Positions 1-9,104 of a stretch of 64,000 bases of DNA are shown here, in pieces (position 1 is the stretch's first letter; each line of letters starts with the position of its first letter). The notes under the pieces are model-generated. The model was not told where the DNA came from and ran no database searches. It was given only the letters and a program-made list of their open reading frames with translations. The stretch is from the NCBI RefSeq assembly GCF_900580865.1, contig NZ_UTBZ01000169.1:62001-126000 (forward strand), written 5' to 3'. Made by a program: the position numbers and the translations under genes. The stretch is from Pseudomonas viridiflava. GTDB lineage: Bacteria; Pseudomonadota; Gammaproteobacteria; Pseudomonadales; Pseudomonadaceae.

Positions 1-349
1 CATCGCGATAAAACTCCGCCTCCGCCACTTGCCCATCCGGGAAGTAATTGAATGCCTCCCCATGCAACAACCCGCGCCGATAGTTCGCCTTACGCTGTAA
101 AAAACCCTCCGGCGCGTAAAAACTCGCCACCCCTTGCAACTTGTCGCGCACAAACGGCATCTGCGCCGAGACCTTGCCGTTGGGGTGATAGAGCAGCGAC
201 GTGCCTTGCAGCTCACCCTGGCTGTAATGCAGATCGGCTTGTTTGCGCCCATCATCCTTGATGTTCAACGGGCCATCGAGTTGACCGTCCTGCAAACGCC
301 CCTTGAGTTGCTTGTCATCCTGCTGCAGATCCAGCGGTGTGATCGCCAT
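1..349 (-). CDS. MORN-repeat / YwqK-family protein (partial, 3' end outside window)
   Basis: The minus-strand frame opens at an ATG at 349 and runs off the left edge, giving about 116 visible residues. They contain repeated 20-25 residue blocks of the MORN type, for example around GELQGTSLLYHPNGKV and GLLHGEAFNYFPDGQV. This pattern is typical of proteins annotated as YwqK-family antitoxins. The gene starts 12 bp after the vgrG stop, so it is probably co-transcribed with vgrG. In T6SS loci such proteins may be immunity factors, adaptors or carriers of a C-terminal toxin; the missing end prevents a choice. Family assignment is fairly sure, role is inference. Confidence 0.75.
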   Translation of the reverse strand, partial: MAITPLDLQQDDKQLKGRLQDGQLDGPLNIKDDGRKQADLHYSQGELQGTSLLYHPNGKVSAQMPFVRDKLQGVASFYAPEGFLQRKANYRRGLLHGEAFNYFPDGQVAEAEFYRD

Positions 350-361
350 GGCTTGTCCTTG

Positions 362-2371
362 TCAGTTGACTTGCACCAGACCGCCCTTGATGGTCAGCAT
401 GCCGCCGCCATCCACGGTCTGCGACGCCGCGCCTTTGTTGGTCAGGCTGATTCCGGCGTCGTTGGTCAGCGTTGTTCCGGCCTTGTTGTCCAGTGAGGTG
501 CCGGCCTGATTGGTCAAGGCCGTGCCGGCCTTGTGGGTGATCGAGGTGCTGGCGGTCGTCGCCAGATCGGCGCCGCTCTTGATCGTGAAGCTGCCGCCGC
601 TTTGCAGGGTCAGGGTGCCGCTGACCTTGATCGTCAGGTTGCCATCGACTGTCAGGCTGTAATCGCCGCTGACCTTGTCGGTGTAGTTACCGCCGGTGCT
701 GTGATTCTGGTCGGCGCCGACTTTCACCGTACGGCTGTCCTTCACATCGAGGCTGTCGCTGCCGGTCTGGATCGTTACGCTGCGTTTGCCTTTTTCTAGC
801 GTCACCGTCTCGTCGCCGTCCTTCACTGTGCGGGTGCGCGCGTTCTGCACGGTGAGGGTTTCATCGTGACCGACGGTGGCCGTGGTGTCGTTGAGCACGT
901 TGATATTCAGATCTTTTTGCGCCTGCAAAAACACTTCTTCGGCGTCTTTCTTGTCTTCGAAGCGCAACTCGTTGAAGCCACCGCCACCCTTGGAAGACTG
1001 GGTCTTGATTCCGGACTGGGTCTGATTGGCCGGCAGCGCATAGGGCAGGGCGTTGTCGCCGTTGTAGACGCAACCGGTCACCAGCGGCCGATCCGGATCG
1101 CCATCGATAAACGTGACGATGACTTCCTGGCCGATGCGCGGGATGAACTGCATGCCAAACCCCTTGCCGCTCCACGGCAACACCACGCGCACCCAGCAGG
1201 AACTGGTTTCATCGTTCTTGCCGTCGCGATCCCACGGGAACTGCAACTTGATCCGCCCGTACTCGTCGGTCCAGATTTCCTCTCCGGACTTGCCCACGAC
1301 AATGGCCGTTTGCGGGTGCATGCGCGGTTTTGGCGTAACACGTTGCGCACGGAACGGCGTGGCTTTCGGGATGGCTTCGAAGCGGTTGCGATAGCTTTCG
1401 TGGCTGACGTCGTGGGTCACCCGCGTCACTACCCAATCGATGTTCAGGCTCGCATCGTCGTGCCCGTCGAGGGTGAACCAGTGCCCTGGAATCAACCAAC
1501 GGCAATCGCTTTCGCCGACAAAACGTTTCTCCTCGCTGCGCAAGCCGTCAATCCGTTGCTTGGTCAGCGCATCACCGCGCGCCTTGGCGTTGTAGCCGCC
1601 CGGATGCTCGTAGATCGAAAGCGGCCCGGCCACGGCTTCGGCCTGGCCGTAGAGTGAAGTGGTCGGCGTGGTGAACTCATAATCCGTCGCTCGATAAACC
1701 CCGGCTACCGCTTGCAAGCAGACTTGCCCGGAACGAATGCCGTGTAACTCCCGCTCGCCCAAGCCCTGACCCAGGTACTTGACCGTCGGCCCGTTGGGGA
1801 TTTGTACGAAGGCATCGTTGCTGTCGCCGAGCACCAGCGTGTGCTTGCCTTCATCGTGGGTGAAGAACCAGAAGATGCCTTCTTCTTCCAGCAGCCGCGA
1901 GACGAAGGCGAAATCGCTCTCGCCGTACTGCACGCAATATTCGCGCGGGGTGTAGCTGCCGGTCAGCGACAGTTTGAAATCGGTGAAGCCGTGGGCCTTG
2001 AAAATCGTAGTGACGATGTCTGAAGTGGCGAGGTTCTGGAACACGCGGTTGTTGCTCGCAAGCGTCAGCCACCAGAGCCATGGCCTGAGCAAGAGCTGAT
2101 AGCGCTCGGCGGTGGCATCGGCAGGCAGTTGGCGGATCTCGGCGACCAAAGCGTCGAAGGGGCGCAGTTGCGCATCGTTGTGCAGGGTAGTGGTTACGTG
2201 GGTGGCGACGGCAGTGGTCAAGGTGAGCGTGGCACCATCGTTGAGGCCACTGAGCATTTGCGAACCGAGCGCGTTGAGCGCTTCTTCACCGGACAGAAAC
2301 TCAGGATAAAGCGCCGCCAGCGAAGTGGCGGTGAGGGACAGAGTAGTGTTGCTGTCGGTGGACCGGGGCAT
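362..2371 (-). CDS. vgrG: T6SS spike protein VgrG (TssI)
   Basis: This 669-residue protein forms the trimeric spike at the tip of the Hcp tube. The N-terminal half carries the phage gp44-like fold (motifs such as REYCVQYGESDFAFVSRLLEEEGIFWFF), followed by the gp5-like OB region around GEEIWTDEYGRIKLQFPWDRDG and a DUF2345-type beta-helix. The last ~70 residues repeat AGTxLTNxAG-like units and end in LTIKGGLVQVN, so no extra catalytic domain is fused. The ATG at 2371 is chosen because GAGGAGG sits 4 bp upstream; an in-frame TTG at 2386 overlaps that ribosome site. It lies 54 bp after the deaminase-like gene and just before the YwqK-like gene. Confidence 0.95.
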   Translation of the reverse strand: MPRSTDSNTTLSLTATSLAALYPEFLSGEEALNALGSQMLSGLNDGATLTLTTAVATHVTTTLHNDAQLRPFDALVAEIRQLPADATAERYQLLLRPWLWWLTLASNNRVFQNLATSDIVTTIFKAHGFTDFKLSLTGSYTPREYCVQYGESDFAFVSRLLEEEGIFWFFTHDEGKHTLVLGDSNDAFVQIPNGPTVKYLGQGLGERELHGIRSGQVCLQAVAGVYRATDYEFTTPTTSLYGQAEAVAGPLSIYEHPGGYNAKARGDALTKQRIDGLRSEEKRFVGESDCRWLIPGHWFTLDGHDDASLNIDWVVTRVTHDVSHESYRNRFEAIPKATPFRAQRVTPKPRMHPQTAIVVGKSGEEIWTDEYGRIKLQFPWDRDGKNDETSSCWVRVVLPWSGKGFGMQFIPRIGQEVIVTFIDGDPDRPLVTGCVYNGDNALPYALPANQTQSGIKTQSSKGGGGFNELRFEDKKDAEEVFLQAQKDLNINVLNDTTATVGHDETLTVQNARTRTVKDGDETVTLEKGKRSVTIQTGSDSLDVKDSRTVKVGADQNHSTGGNYTDKVSGDYSLTVDGNLTIKVSGTLTLQSGGSFTIKSGADLATTASTSITHKAGTALTNQAGTSLDNKAGTTLTNDAGISLTNKGAASQTVDGGGMLTIKGGLVQVN

Positions 2372-2425
2372 CGAGCCTCCTCGCAAGCGTCTGAGTCTGG
2401 AAGGGCTGTCAATAACCGGCCCGGG

Positions 2426-3325
2426 CTATGTGCCTTTGACGCCGAAGGTCACTCGGCCAGCAGGGAAGTGTCGTGCCAGTGACTGTGCAAAAGCCTGGTC
2501 GGATCCATTCAGGGTTTGCGAATAAGTGATTTCCCAACTGATCGACTCATCTGTGGTGGTTATCAGTTTTGCAATTTTGCTCATGCAACCCTCGTTATAG
2601 AGATGTGCGCCCAGCCAGAATCCTGAAGAGGCGTCGGGGCACGGCATGCGCGTTATATAAAGTTCGATATGGGAGATTTTTTCCGGAATGTGCGTGCACA
2701 GAGAGCTCCAGGCCCTGATGAAATTCTCTTCCGCATGTCCGCCCAACGTGTTGTCTACTCTCGGCGAGGTATATTCCGAGGGGTAGGTCAGTGAGCGCTT
2801 TTGCAATGCAATGTATTGTTCTTCAGCGATGGCCGAGATCATTTTCGAGTGCGCACCCGCGTCATACCTTTTCTCCATGTCGCGGGCGGCAATCAAGCGT
2901 TTGCTTTCCACGGAGGCCAACTGCTGCGCCTTGACTTTCCTGACTGCGCCGTCGTAGTCATCCAGCCCATAAACCAGTCTTTGTCGATGGAGCATCAACG
3001 CTTCATGTTCGTAACCCATCTGCCCGGACGTTACGGCCTGATGCATGCCTTCCCAGTAGCGGTGCTCGATTTTTGCCGGGTGTTCATGAGCGATTTCCAC
3101 TTCTTTCCTCACGGTGGCTCTGACCGGTGGAATTCGCGGTGCCGGGTCGAGTTGCAGAACCGTTGCGCCCAACATCGGCGGGGTGGCTGGGGTTTCATAG
3201 CTGTTGTTATGAAACGTCACGAGATAAGCGTCATTGCGATTGACTCTGCAGACGCCGCCGACATGGTTCTTGTCCTGTTCTGCCTTGGACATTTCTGCAG
3301 TGCACAACGTCAAAAAAGTAGTCAT
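2426..3325 (-). CDS. Deaminase-fold putative T6SS effector
   Basis: The 299-residue product shows a zinc-dependent deaminase signature in its C-terminal third: H197-A-E199 in GGHAEENFIRAW, P228-C229 in MPCPDASSG, and C247 in GCMSKIAKL. The first two match the HAE and PC motifs of the cytidine/adenosine deaminase superfamily. The second cysteine is 18 residues after the first rather than in a PCxxC. The first ~190 residues have no domain I recognise. A modest site (AAGG, 7 bp before the ATG) supports the start. Its place between clpV and vgrG fits an effector acting on nucleotides or nucleic acid; target and activity are inference. Base composition here is less GC-rich than in the structural T6SS genes. 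Confidence 0.65.
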   Translation of the reverse strand: MTTFLTLCTAEMSKAEQDKNHVGGVCRVNRNDAYLVTFHNNSYETPATPPMLGATVLQLDPAPRIPPVRATVRKEVEIAHEHPAKIEHRYWEGMHQAVTSGQMGYEHEALMLHRQRLVYGLDDYDGAVRKVKAQQLASVESKRLIAARDMEKRYDAGAHSKMISAIAEEQYIALQKRSLTYPSEYTSPRVDNTLGGHAEENFIRAWSSLCTHIPEKISHIELYITRMPCPDASSGFWLGAHLYNEGCMSKIAKLITTTDESISWEITYSQTLNGSDQAFAQSLARHFPAGRVTFGVKGT

Positions 3326-3746
3326 GTCGGGGCCTTGATGAAGTGATTTCTAATAGGGTGAATGGAAACTCGGCTGCGGCTAAGCTTTGATAGGTTTCCG
3401 CTTTGTGGCTGGCCAGTGCGCCTGCACCACCTGTTCTCAGTGCCCTCAGCGTTGCCGGGGAGGGCGACTGCGCCGTGTCGCCACTGATGTCCACGTAGTC
3501 ACTTTGAAAGTCTGAAGCCTGCCGCGCTGTGTGCTGCTCATGCAGCAAGCCGGTTTCCAGCGTCGGATTTACGATTTCCTTGAGATAGTCGTTGCCTTTT
3601 TTCTTGGCGATCAGCCAGGCGGTGCTGACGCCGCGACAGATACCGTCTCGATTGTCACCAACGAGTAGCAGAAAACTGGACTGGCCAAAGTTGTAGACCC
3701 CCGCTCCATGTCCCGTGATCTTGGTACAAATGGCTTCGTAGCTCAT
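3231..3746 (-). CDS. YopT/C58-like cysteine protease-type protein, probably C-terminally truncated
   Basis: The 171-residue frame starts at an ATG with AAGGAGG 4 bp upstream. Residues 31-46 read DNRDGICRGVSTAWLI, resembling the catalytic-cysteine box of YopT/AvrPphB (peptidase C58) proteins, with C37 as candidate nucleophile. The conserved His and Asp block expected later is not recognisable. The final ~32 residues are read out of frame over the first 95 bp of the downstream deaminase-like gene and look like read-through. The gene may be a decayed or truncated effector. It follows clpV by 32 bp. Family assignment rests on one motif only. Confidence 0.45.
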   Translation of the reverse strand: MSYEAICTKITGHGAGVYNFGQSSFLLLVGDNRDGICRGVSTAWLIAKKKGNDYLKEIVNPTLETGLLHEQHTARQASDFQSDYVDISGDTAQSPSPATLRALRTGGAGALASHKAETYQSLAAAEFPFTLLEITSSRPRHDYFFDVVHCRNVQGRTGQEPCRRRLQSQSQ

Positions 3747-3778
3747 GTTGCCTCCTTGGTTGCAGCCACCCGCTTGTA

Positions 3779-6319
3779 CTACTCCAGAACCCACTCCGCC
3801 AACTTCCCCGTGACCTGCGTCATCAACACATTCTCGACATCCCGCGCACCCGCCGCGCTGCACTTGGCGAGCACCGCTTTGACAATTCCCGAATCGAACT
3901 CGAACTGTTTGCCGGTCGCTGCCTTGTAGCGGCCACGCAACTTCTCAAGTTTGGCGAGCACAATCCCTTCCAGCGTCGCCTCACCCAGCGGCCGATACGC
4001 GACCACGGTCATCCGCGCCAGAAACGCCGGGCGAAAGGCTTGCAGGAGGACTGTGTGCAGGGCTTCGTTGAAGGCTTCCGAGCCGATTTGCGCAACCGGC
4101 GTATCAAGTAAAAGCTCGGCGCCGACGTTGCTGGTGGCGAGCATCACGGTGTTTTTGAAGTCCACCACCAAGCCGGTACCGTCCTCCATCAAGCCTTTAT
4201 CGAAGACGTTGTAGAACGCCTCGAGCACATCCGGATGGGCCTTCTCGATCTCATCCAGCAACACCACCGAATAGGGTTTGCGCCGCACCGCTTCCGTCAG
4301 TACGCCGCCGCTGCCATAACCGACATACCCCGGTGGCGCGCCTTTGAGTTGGCTGACGGTGTGAGCTTCCTGATATTCCGAAAGATTGATGCTGATCAGG
4401 TTGCGTTCGCCGCCGTACAACGCATCGGCCAGGGCATAAGCCGTTTCGGTTTTGCCGACGCCGGTAGGGCCGACCAGCAGGAACACACCCACTGGTTTTT
4501 GCGGATCGGTCAGTCCGGCGCGGTAGGCCTGCAAGCGCTGGGCGATGGTGTTGAGCGCGGTGCTCTGGCCCATCACCCGCTGGCCCATGCGCGTGCCGAG
4601 GGTGCGCACCGCGTGGGCTTCGTCGGCGAGCATTTTGCCGACGGGGATGCCGGTCCAGCCGGCAATCACGGCGGCAACGGTTTTGGTGTCGACCTGCTCG
4701 GGCACCAGTGGATCGTCCTGGCGGATCGCATCGAGCCCAGCCTCAAGGCGCAGCAGTTCGGCGGCAAGATGATCGATGCGGCTGTCGGTGGCTTCATCGG
4801 GTTTTTCGCTGTCGGCGCGTTCGCTCAAGGCCAGCAGTTCGCGCCGGGTATCGAGCAGTTCGCGCACGGCCACGCGCTCTTCGCTCCAGCGGGTTTGCAG
4901 TTCGCGAATCGCCTGCACGTTGCTCTTCGACTCACTTTCCAGCAGGGTGATGCGCTCGCGGTGGTCCAGGCCAGTGGCCTGTTCGCGGCGCAGGCGTTCG
5001 ACCTCATCCTTGAGGCTGTTTTGCCGGTGACGCAGGCTTTCCAGCGGCGGCGGGACGTCGTGCTGGGCGAGGGCGACCCGGGCGCATGCGGTGTCGAGCA
5101 CGCTGATGGCTTTGTCCGGTAACTGGCGGCCGGAAATGTAGCGGTGCGAGAGCTTTACCGCTTCATGAATAGCCGCATCAAGCACCTGCACGCCGTGATG
5201 CTGTTCGAGTTTGGCGGCGACGCCACGGAGCATTTCCACGGCGGTGATTTCGTCCGGTTCTTCAACCTGCACCAGTTGAAAGCGGCGGGCGAGGGCCGGG
5301 TCTTTCTCGAAGTATTTTTTGTACTCCAGCCATGTCGTGGCGGCGAGGGTGCGCAACTCGCCACGGGCCAGTGCCGGTTTCAGCAGGTTGGCCGCATCGC
5401 TGCCACCCTCGGCACCACCCGCGCCGATCAACGTGTGGGCTTCGTCGATAAACAGGATGATCGGTTTGTCGGCACTGCGCACCGCATCGATCACGCCTTT
5501 CAAACGCTGTTCGAATTCACCTTTGACCCCCGCGCCGGCCTGCAACAGGCCCAGATCCAGCACGCGCAAACTGACTTCCTGCAACGATGGCGGCACGTCC
5601 CCGGCGGCGATGCGCAGGGCCAGGCCTTCGACCACGGCGGTTTTGCCCACCCCCGGCGCGCCAACCAGAATCGGATTGTTTTGCCGGCGGCGCAGCAGAA
5701 TGTCGATGCATTGGCGAATTTCGCCGTCGCGGCCAACGATCGGATCAATGCGCCCGGCATGGGCGTCGGCGGTCAAGTCCTGGGTATATTGATCGAGCAC
5801 TGAGTCCTGACGTGGTGCCGGGTTGGCAGAAGACACCGCGCGCGGCCCGACATGCTCGCGAGAGTTTTCCGTCCACTCCAGCAGGTTCGCGCGCAGTGCT
5901 TCTTTGGGAATGCGCAGCAACGACGAAGCACTGTTAAGCAACAAACTGCGGCGCTCATCGCGATCAACCAGCGCCAGCAACAGCAACCCGGAACGAATGC
6001 TGTCGAGCCCCAACACACTGGCCTGCACCACCGCGTCTTCGAGCAAACCCAAGGTGTGCGACGACAGTGCTGGCGTGCGCGTGCTGCCGGCCTTGAACAG
6101 ATCCAGCGCCTTGTTGATCTCCGCCGTCAGCGCGTCACGTTCGAGGCCGAAGCGCGGCAACAGAAAAGCCAGATCGCCGCCTTCGATGTCGAGCAGTTCG
6201 AGCAACAGATGTTCGATCTCGACAAAGTGATGTCCGCGCTGCAAACAGCGCTGGGCGGCGCGTTCGAGGGCGCGACGATTGTCCGGGTTGAGGCGTCCGA
6301 TCAGGCTGGCCAGTTCCAT
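3779..6319 (-). CDS. tssH: T6SS AAA+ disaggregase ClpV (TssH)
   Basis: This 846-residue ATPase extracts and recycles contracted TssB/TssC sheath in the cytoplasm. It has a Clp N-terminal repeat domain (1-150), a first AAA+ module with Walker A GAPGVGKT (220-227) and Walker B ILFIDEAH (288-295), a coiled middle region (430-530) and a second module with Walker A GPTGVGKT (617-624). Residues near 555, WTGIPVGKML, are typical of ClpB/ClpV. Length fits the ClpV family (about 850-900). It begins 2 bp after the tssG stop, consistent with one polycistronic message. Confidence 0.97.
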   Translation of the reverse strand: MELASLIGRLNPDNRRALERAAQRCLQRGHHFVEIEHLLLELLDIEGGDLAFLLPRFGLERDALTAEINKALDLFKAGSTRTPALSSHTLGLLEDAVVQASVLGLDSIRSGLLLLALVDRDERRSLLLNSASSLLRIPKEALRANLLEWTENSREHVGPRAVSSANPAPRQDSVLDQYTQDLTADAHAGRIDPIVGRDGEIRQCIDILLRRRQNNPILVGAPGVGKTAVVEGLALRIAAGDVPPSLQEVSLRVLDLGLLQAGAGVKGEFEQRLKGVIDAVRSADKPIILFIDEAHTLIGAGGAEGGSDAANLLKPALARGELRTLAATTWLEYKKYFEKDPALARRFQLVQVEEPDEITAVEMLRGVAAKLEQHHGVQVLDAAIHEAVKLSHRYISGRQLPDKAISVLDTACARVALAQHDVPPPLESLRHRQNSLKDEVERLRREQATGLDHRERITLLESESKSNVQAIRELQTRWSEERVAVRELLDTRRELLALSERADSEKPDEATDSRIDHLAAELLRLEAGLDAIRQDDPLVPEQVDTKTVAAVIAGWTGIPVGKMLADEAHAVRTLGTRMGQRVMGQSTALNTIAQRLQAYRAGLTDPQKPVGVFLLVGPTGVGKTETAYALADALYGGERNLISINLSEYQEAHTVSQLKGAPPGYVGYGSGGVLTEAVRRKPYSVVLLDEIEKAHPDVLEAFYNVFDKGLMEDGTGLVVDFKNTVMLATSNVGAELLLDTPVAQIGSEAFNEALHTVLLQAFRPAFLARMTVVAYRPLGEATLEGIVLAKLEKLRGRYKAATGKQFEFDSGIVKAVLAKCSAAGARDVENVLMTQVTGKLAEWVLE

Positions 6320-6321
6320 CT

Positions 6322-7347
6322 TCAGGTGATCTCCAACTGACGAAGTCGGGTTTCGATCGTTTGCACGGTGAGGCTGGCCTGACGCTGCAAACCGCCGTTC
6401 CAGCTGACCAGGGCCGGCGCCTGTCGACTGAGTTTCATCGGCACTGCACCGCGCACCCGCAGCACCAGTTTGATGTCCAGATCCGGGCCGAAATACAGTG
6501 CTGCGAGACTGGCCAGTGCCGGGTGCGCTTCGCCATCCGGCAAGAAGCGTGCGGCCTGCGCCGACGGCAACGGCCCGAGGACCAGGCGAATGCCGGCATG
6601 TTCATCCCAGACCCGGGTGCCGGCCACGGCGCTGCGACCCAGTTGCAGATTGCGCCCGCCGGGTTTCATCACACTGCGGCTGGCGGCTGGAATAAGGCGC
6701 CAGGCACCTTCATAAGCGCTCAACTCGACGGGCACGGCGAACTGCTCGCGGACAATCGCGGCGAACCCGGCCAGCGAGCGGCGGCCGTCGGCAAACAGCG
6801 CGGTGCACGCCAATACCGCGCAATCGGGCACCGCCTGACGCTCCTGCAAAGCCTTGGGCAGCAAACCGGTCAGCGCGCGCAACTGGGCCTGCACCGGTGA
6901 AGCCCCCGGTGTGACGAAACCCAGCGCCACCCGGTGCTTGCGCATCACTTTGTAAAGCAGGCTGAGCAAGCGATGCTGGAACAGATCGAGAAACGCCGCC
7001 GGCGCATGATCCTTGGCCCGCGCCCGTTGTTGCAGCCAGTCCTGATAAGCGTAGGGGAGTGGGCCGTCAGGGCCGCCGAGGCCGAATATCGGCGTGTCGA
7101 TCGTCAGCGGCTCGCCCGGTTCTTCGCGCAGGGCTTCGAGCTGGCTGATGGCAAACATCGGCGTCAGTGGTCCACGCAGTTTCACCGCTTCGGCCTGAGG
7201 CGAAGTGCCGCTGCCGAGGGGTTCGGCCTGAGGTTGCTCGCGTTCCAGCACCAGCAACGCCTGCAACAACTCGAACGCCTGCGGATCGCGGCGCAGGCGT
7301 TGGCTCAGCGTCAGAGCGACAGCGGCATGCCGGCTTGGGGTTGCCAT
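6322..7347 (-). CDS. tssG: T6SS baseplate subunit TssG
   Basis: The 341-residue protein matches TssG (VasB/ImpH), which with TssF, TssE and TssK forms the baseplate wedge. Family features are the N-terminal FELLQALLVLE block, the central FGLGGPDGPLPYAY segment and the HRLLSLLYK region. The ATG at 7347 has AGGAGG 7 bp upstream and overlaps the end of tssF by 37 bp, implying translational coupling. It is followed immediately by clpV. Confidence 0.95.
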   Translation of the reverse strand: MATPSRHAAVALTLSQRLRRDPQAFELLQALLVLEREQPQAEPLGSGTSPQAEAVKLRGPLTPMFAISQLEALREEPGEPLTIDTPIFGLGGPDGPLPYAYQDWLQQRARAKDHAPAAFLDLFQHRLLSLLYKVMRKHRVALGFVTPGASPVQAQLRALTGLLPKALQERQAVPDCAVLACTALFADGRRSLAGFAAIVREQFAVPVELSAYEGAWRLIPAASRSVMKPGGRNLQLGRSAVAGTRVWDEHAGIRLVLGPLPSAQAARFLPDGEAHPALASLAALYFGPDLDIKLVLRVRGAVPMKLSRQAPALVSWNGGLQRQASLTVQTIETRLRQLEIT

Positions 7348-9104
7348 GCCTTGACCTCCTTGTCGGACTGCATCAGCACCGTGCGCACAAAGCGATTGGC
7401 CGTGGCGTACAGGGAAAAGAACTGCGCCAGCACTGCCGAAAACAGCACCGCGCTGCTGCCGACAAAGTGCTGTGGATCAAGCTGCAATTGCACTTCAAGA
7501 CCATTGCGCCAACCGCGCCAGGCATCGGCGCCGACATGGCCGATCACGCGTTCGCAATTGAGCCCCAGCAAGCCTTCGATCTGGCGTAAAGCACTGGCCT
7601 CCTCACGCAGGTTATGCAGATGCAGAATCTCTTTCAGCGCGTCCAGCGCCTGCGGGCCTTCCACCAGCGACAGGTGATTGAGGGTCAGTTGCGACACCAG
7701 GCGCCAGCGCGAATCACCGTCCAGGCGCGGTAGACTTTGCGCGCTCGGCGGATTGCGCAGGCGTGCCCAGGCAACCGGGCCAGGGCGCTCGAAACCCAGC
7801 GGCGTACCGGCCGGCAGACTTTGCGCCAGATGACGGTTGGTGCAGAGCAATTCTGCGGTGAGGCTGTAATCGGGCAGATCGGTCTGCGGCTCGAAACGGG
7901 TGTCGACCACGGTCACCAGCAAATCGCTGCCGAGCCGGTTCGGCGTCATGCCGTTGACCCGCCGCGCATGCCAGTAACGCTGTTGCTCGCCGCCGCTGTG
8001 CTGGCTGCCGTAATACGCCGGTAGCCGTTGCACGCCGGCACTGGAACTGGCGCGCATGCCGCGAATGCTGTGGATCTCGACACTGTTTTCGCGGTGGCTG
8101 TCGGCGATCAACCGATACTCGCTGCGCGTGCCGTCGGGGCGCAGCGGCTCGGAAGTACGCGGGAACAGGTTGATCACCGGCGCGCAGCCCAGCGCGATGT
8201 CGCTGGCCTGCAAGTGCACGCGGCTGCCGGGGGCACGGTCGAAAACGATGTACAGATAGAGTGTCTGACTGTCGCTGCAGACACCGCCCAATGGCAGATC
8301 GAAAAAGTGGAATTTGTCCGGGAACGCAAAGTATTCGGCGAGCAAACGCATGCCCGGATGGACGCCGTCTTCATCCGGCAACAGCGCTTCGTCATCAGCG
8401 AAACCGACGATGTTCGGCAGACCTTTGACCACCGTCGGGACGCTGCCCGGCGACCCCGCCAGTACTTGCACCGCATGGGCGCCGAGCAGGTCATACAGGC
8501 AGGCATTGACCACCGGTGAAGCCGCCAGATGAATGCGCAATTGCTCGATGCCCAGCGCCGACCATTGGCTTTCACTGTGGCAGCGCAGACTCAGGCGCAA
8601 CGCCGAACGCGACTGCGCCACACCGGTCAATGCCTGGGCTTCGTCGCTGCCGAGCAACAACGCTTCGGTGACTTCGATCGGCCACAAATGCACGGCGGCC
8701 GACGTACGAAAGTGAATGCTTTCGCCCTTGCTGGTGGTCACGAACAGCGGCGTGTCACGGGGCAGGGGATAGCCTTCGTCGAGATTGCCTTTGCTCGGAT
8801 CAGGCTCGAACTGCACGATGGCGCAGGACGGCAGCGGCCGCATCGCCAACGGATAAAGTTGCTCGAGCAGCGCATCGCTGAACTCGGCGTAGTCGTCATC
8901 GAGGCGTCGTTGCAGGCGTGCGGCGAGCAGGGCGAAACCTTCCAGCAAACGCTCGACGTGCGGATCGGGGCATTCGCCCGGCGACAGCTCCAGACGCCGC
9001 GCTACTTTCGGATAGCGCTCGGCAAACTGACTGCCGGCGTGGCGCAGCCAAGTCAGTTCGCGTTGGTAGTAGTCGAGCAGTTGCGGGTCAATCGAGTCGC
9101 TCAT
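7311..9104 (-). CDS. tssF: T6SS baseplate subunit TssF
   Basis: The 597-residue product starts MSDSIDPQLLDYYQRELTWL, the hallmark N-terminus of TssF (VasA/ImpG). The block VARRLELSPGECPDPHVERL near residue 40 is also characteristic. It is the large wedge component linking TssG to TssE and the sheath. The ATG at 9104 was chosen over an upstream in-frame ATG because GGAGG lies 6 bp before it and family members start here. Its 5' end overlaps tssE by 17 bp. Confidence 0.96.
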   Translation of the reverse strand: MSDSIDPQLLDYYQRELTWLRHAGSQFAERYPKVARRLELSPGECPDPHVERLLEGFALLAARLQRRLDDDYAEFSDALLEQLYPLAMRPLPSCAIVQFEPDPSKGNLDEGYPLPRDTPLFVTTSKGESIHFRTSAAVHLWPIEVTEALLLGSDEAQALTGVAQSRSALRLSLRCHSESQWSALGIEQLRIHLAASPVVNACLYDLLGAHAVQVLAGSPGSVPTVVKGLPNIVGFADDEALLPDEDGVHPGMRLLAEYFAFPDKFHFFDLPLGGVCSDSQTLYLYIVFDRAPGSRVHLQASDIALGCAPVINLFPRTSEPLRPDGTRSEYRLIADSHRENSVEIHSIRGMRASSSAGVQRLPAYYGSQHSGGEQQRYWHARRVNGMTPNRLGSDLLVTVVDTRFEPQTDLPDYSLTAELLCTNRHLAQSLPAGTPLGFERPGPVAWARLRNPPSAQSLPRLDGDSRWRLVSQLTLNHLSLVEGPQALDALKEILHLHNLREEASALRQIEGLLGLNCERVIGHVGADAWRGWRNGLEVQLQLDPQHFVGSSAVLFSAVLAQFFSLYATANRFVRTVLMQSDKEVKAWQPQAGMPLSL

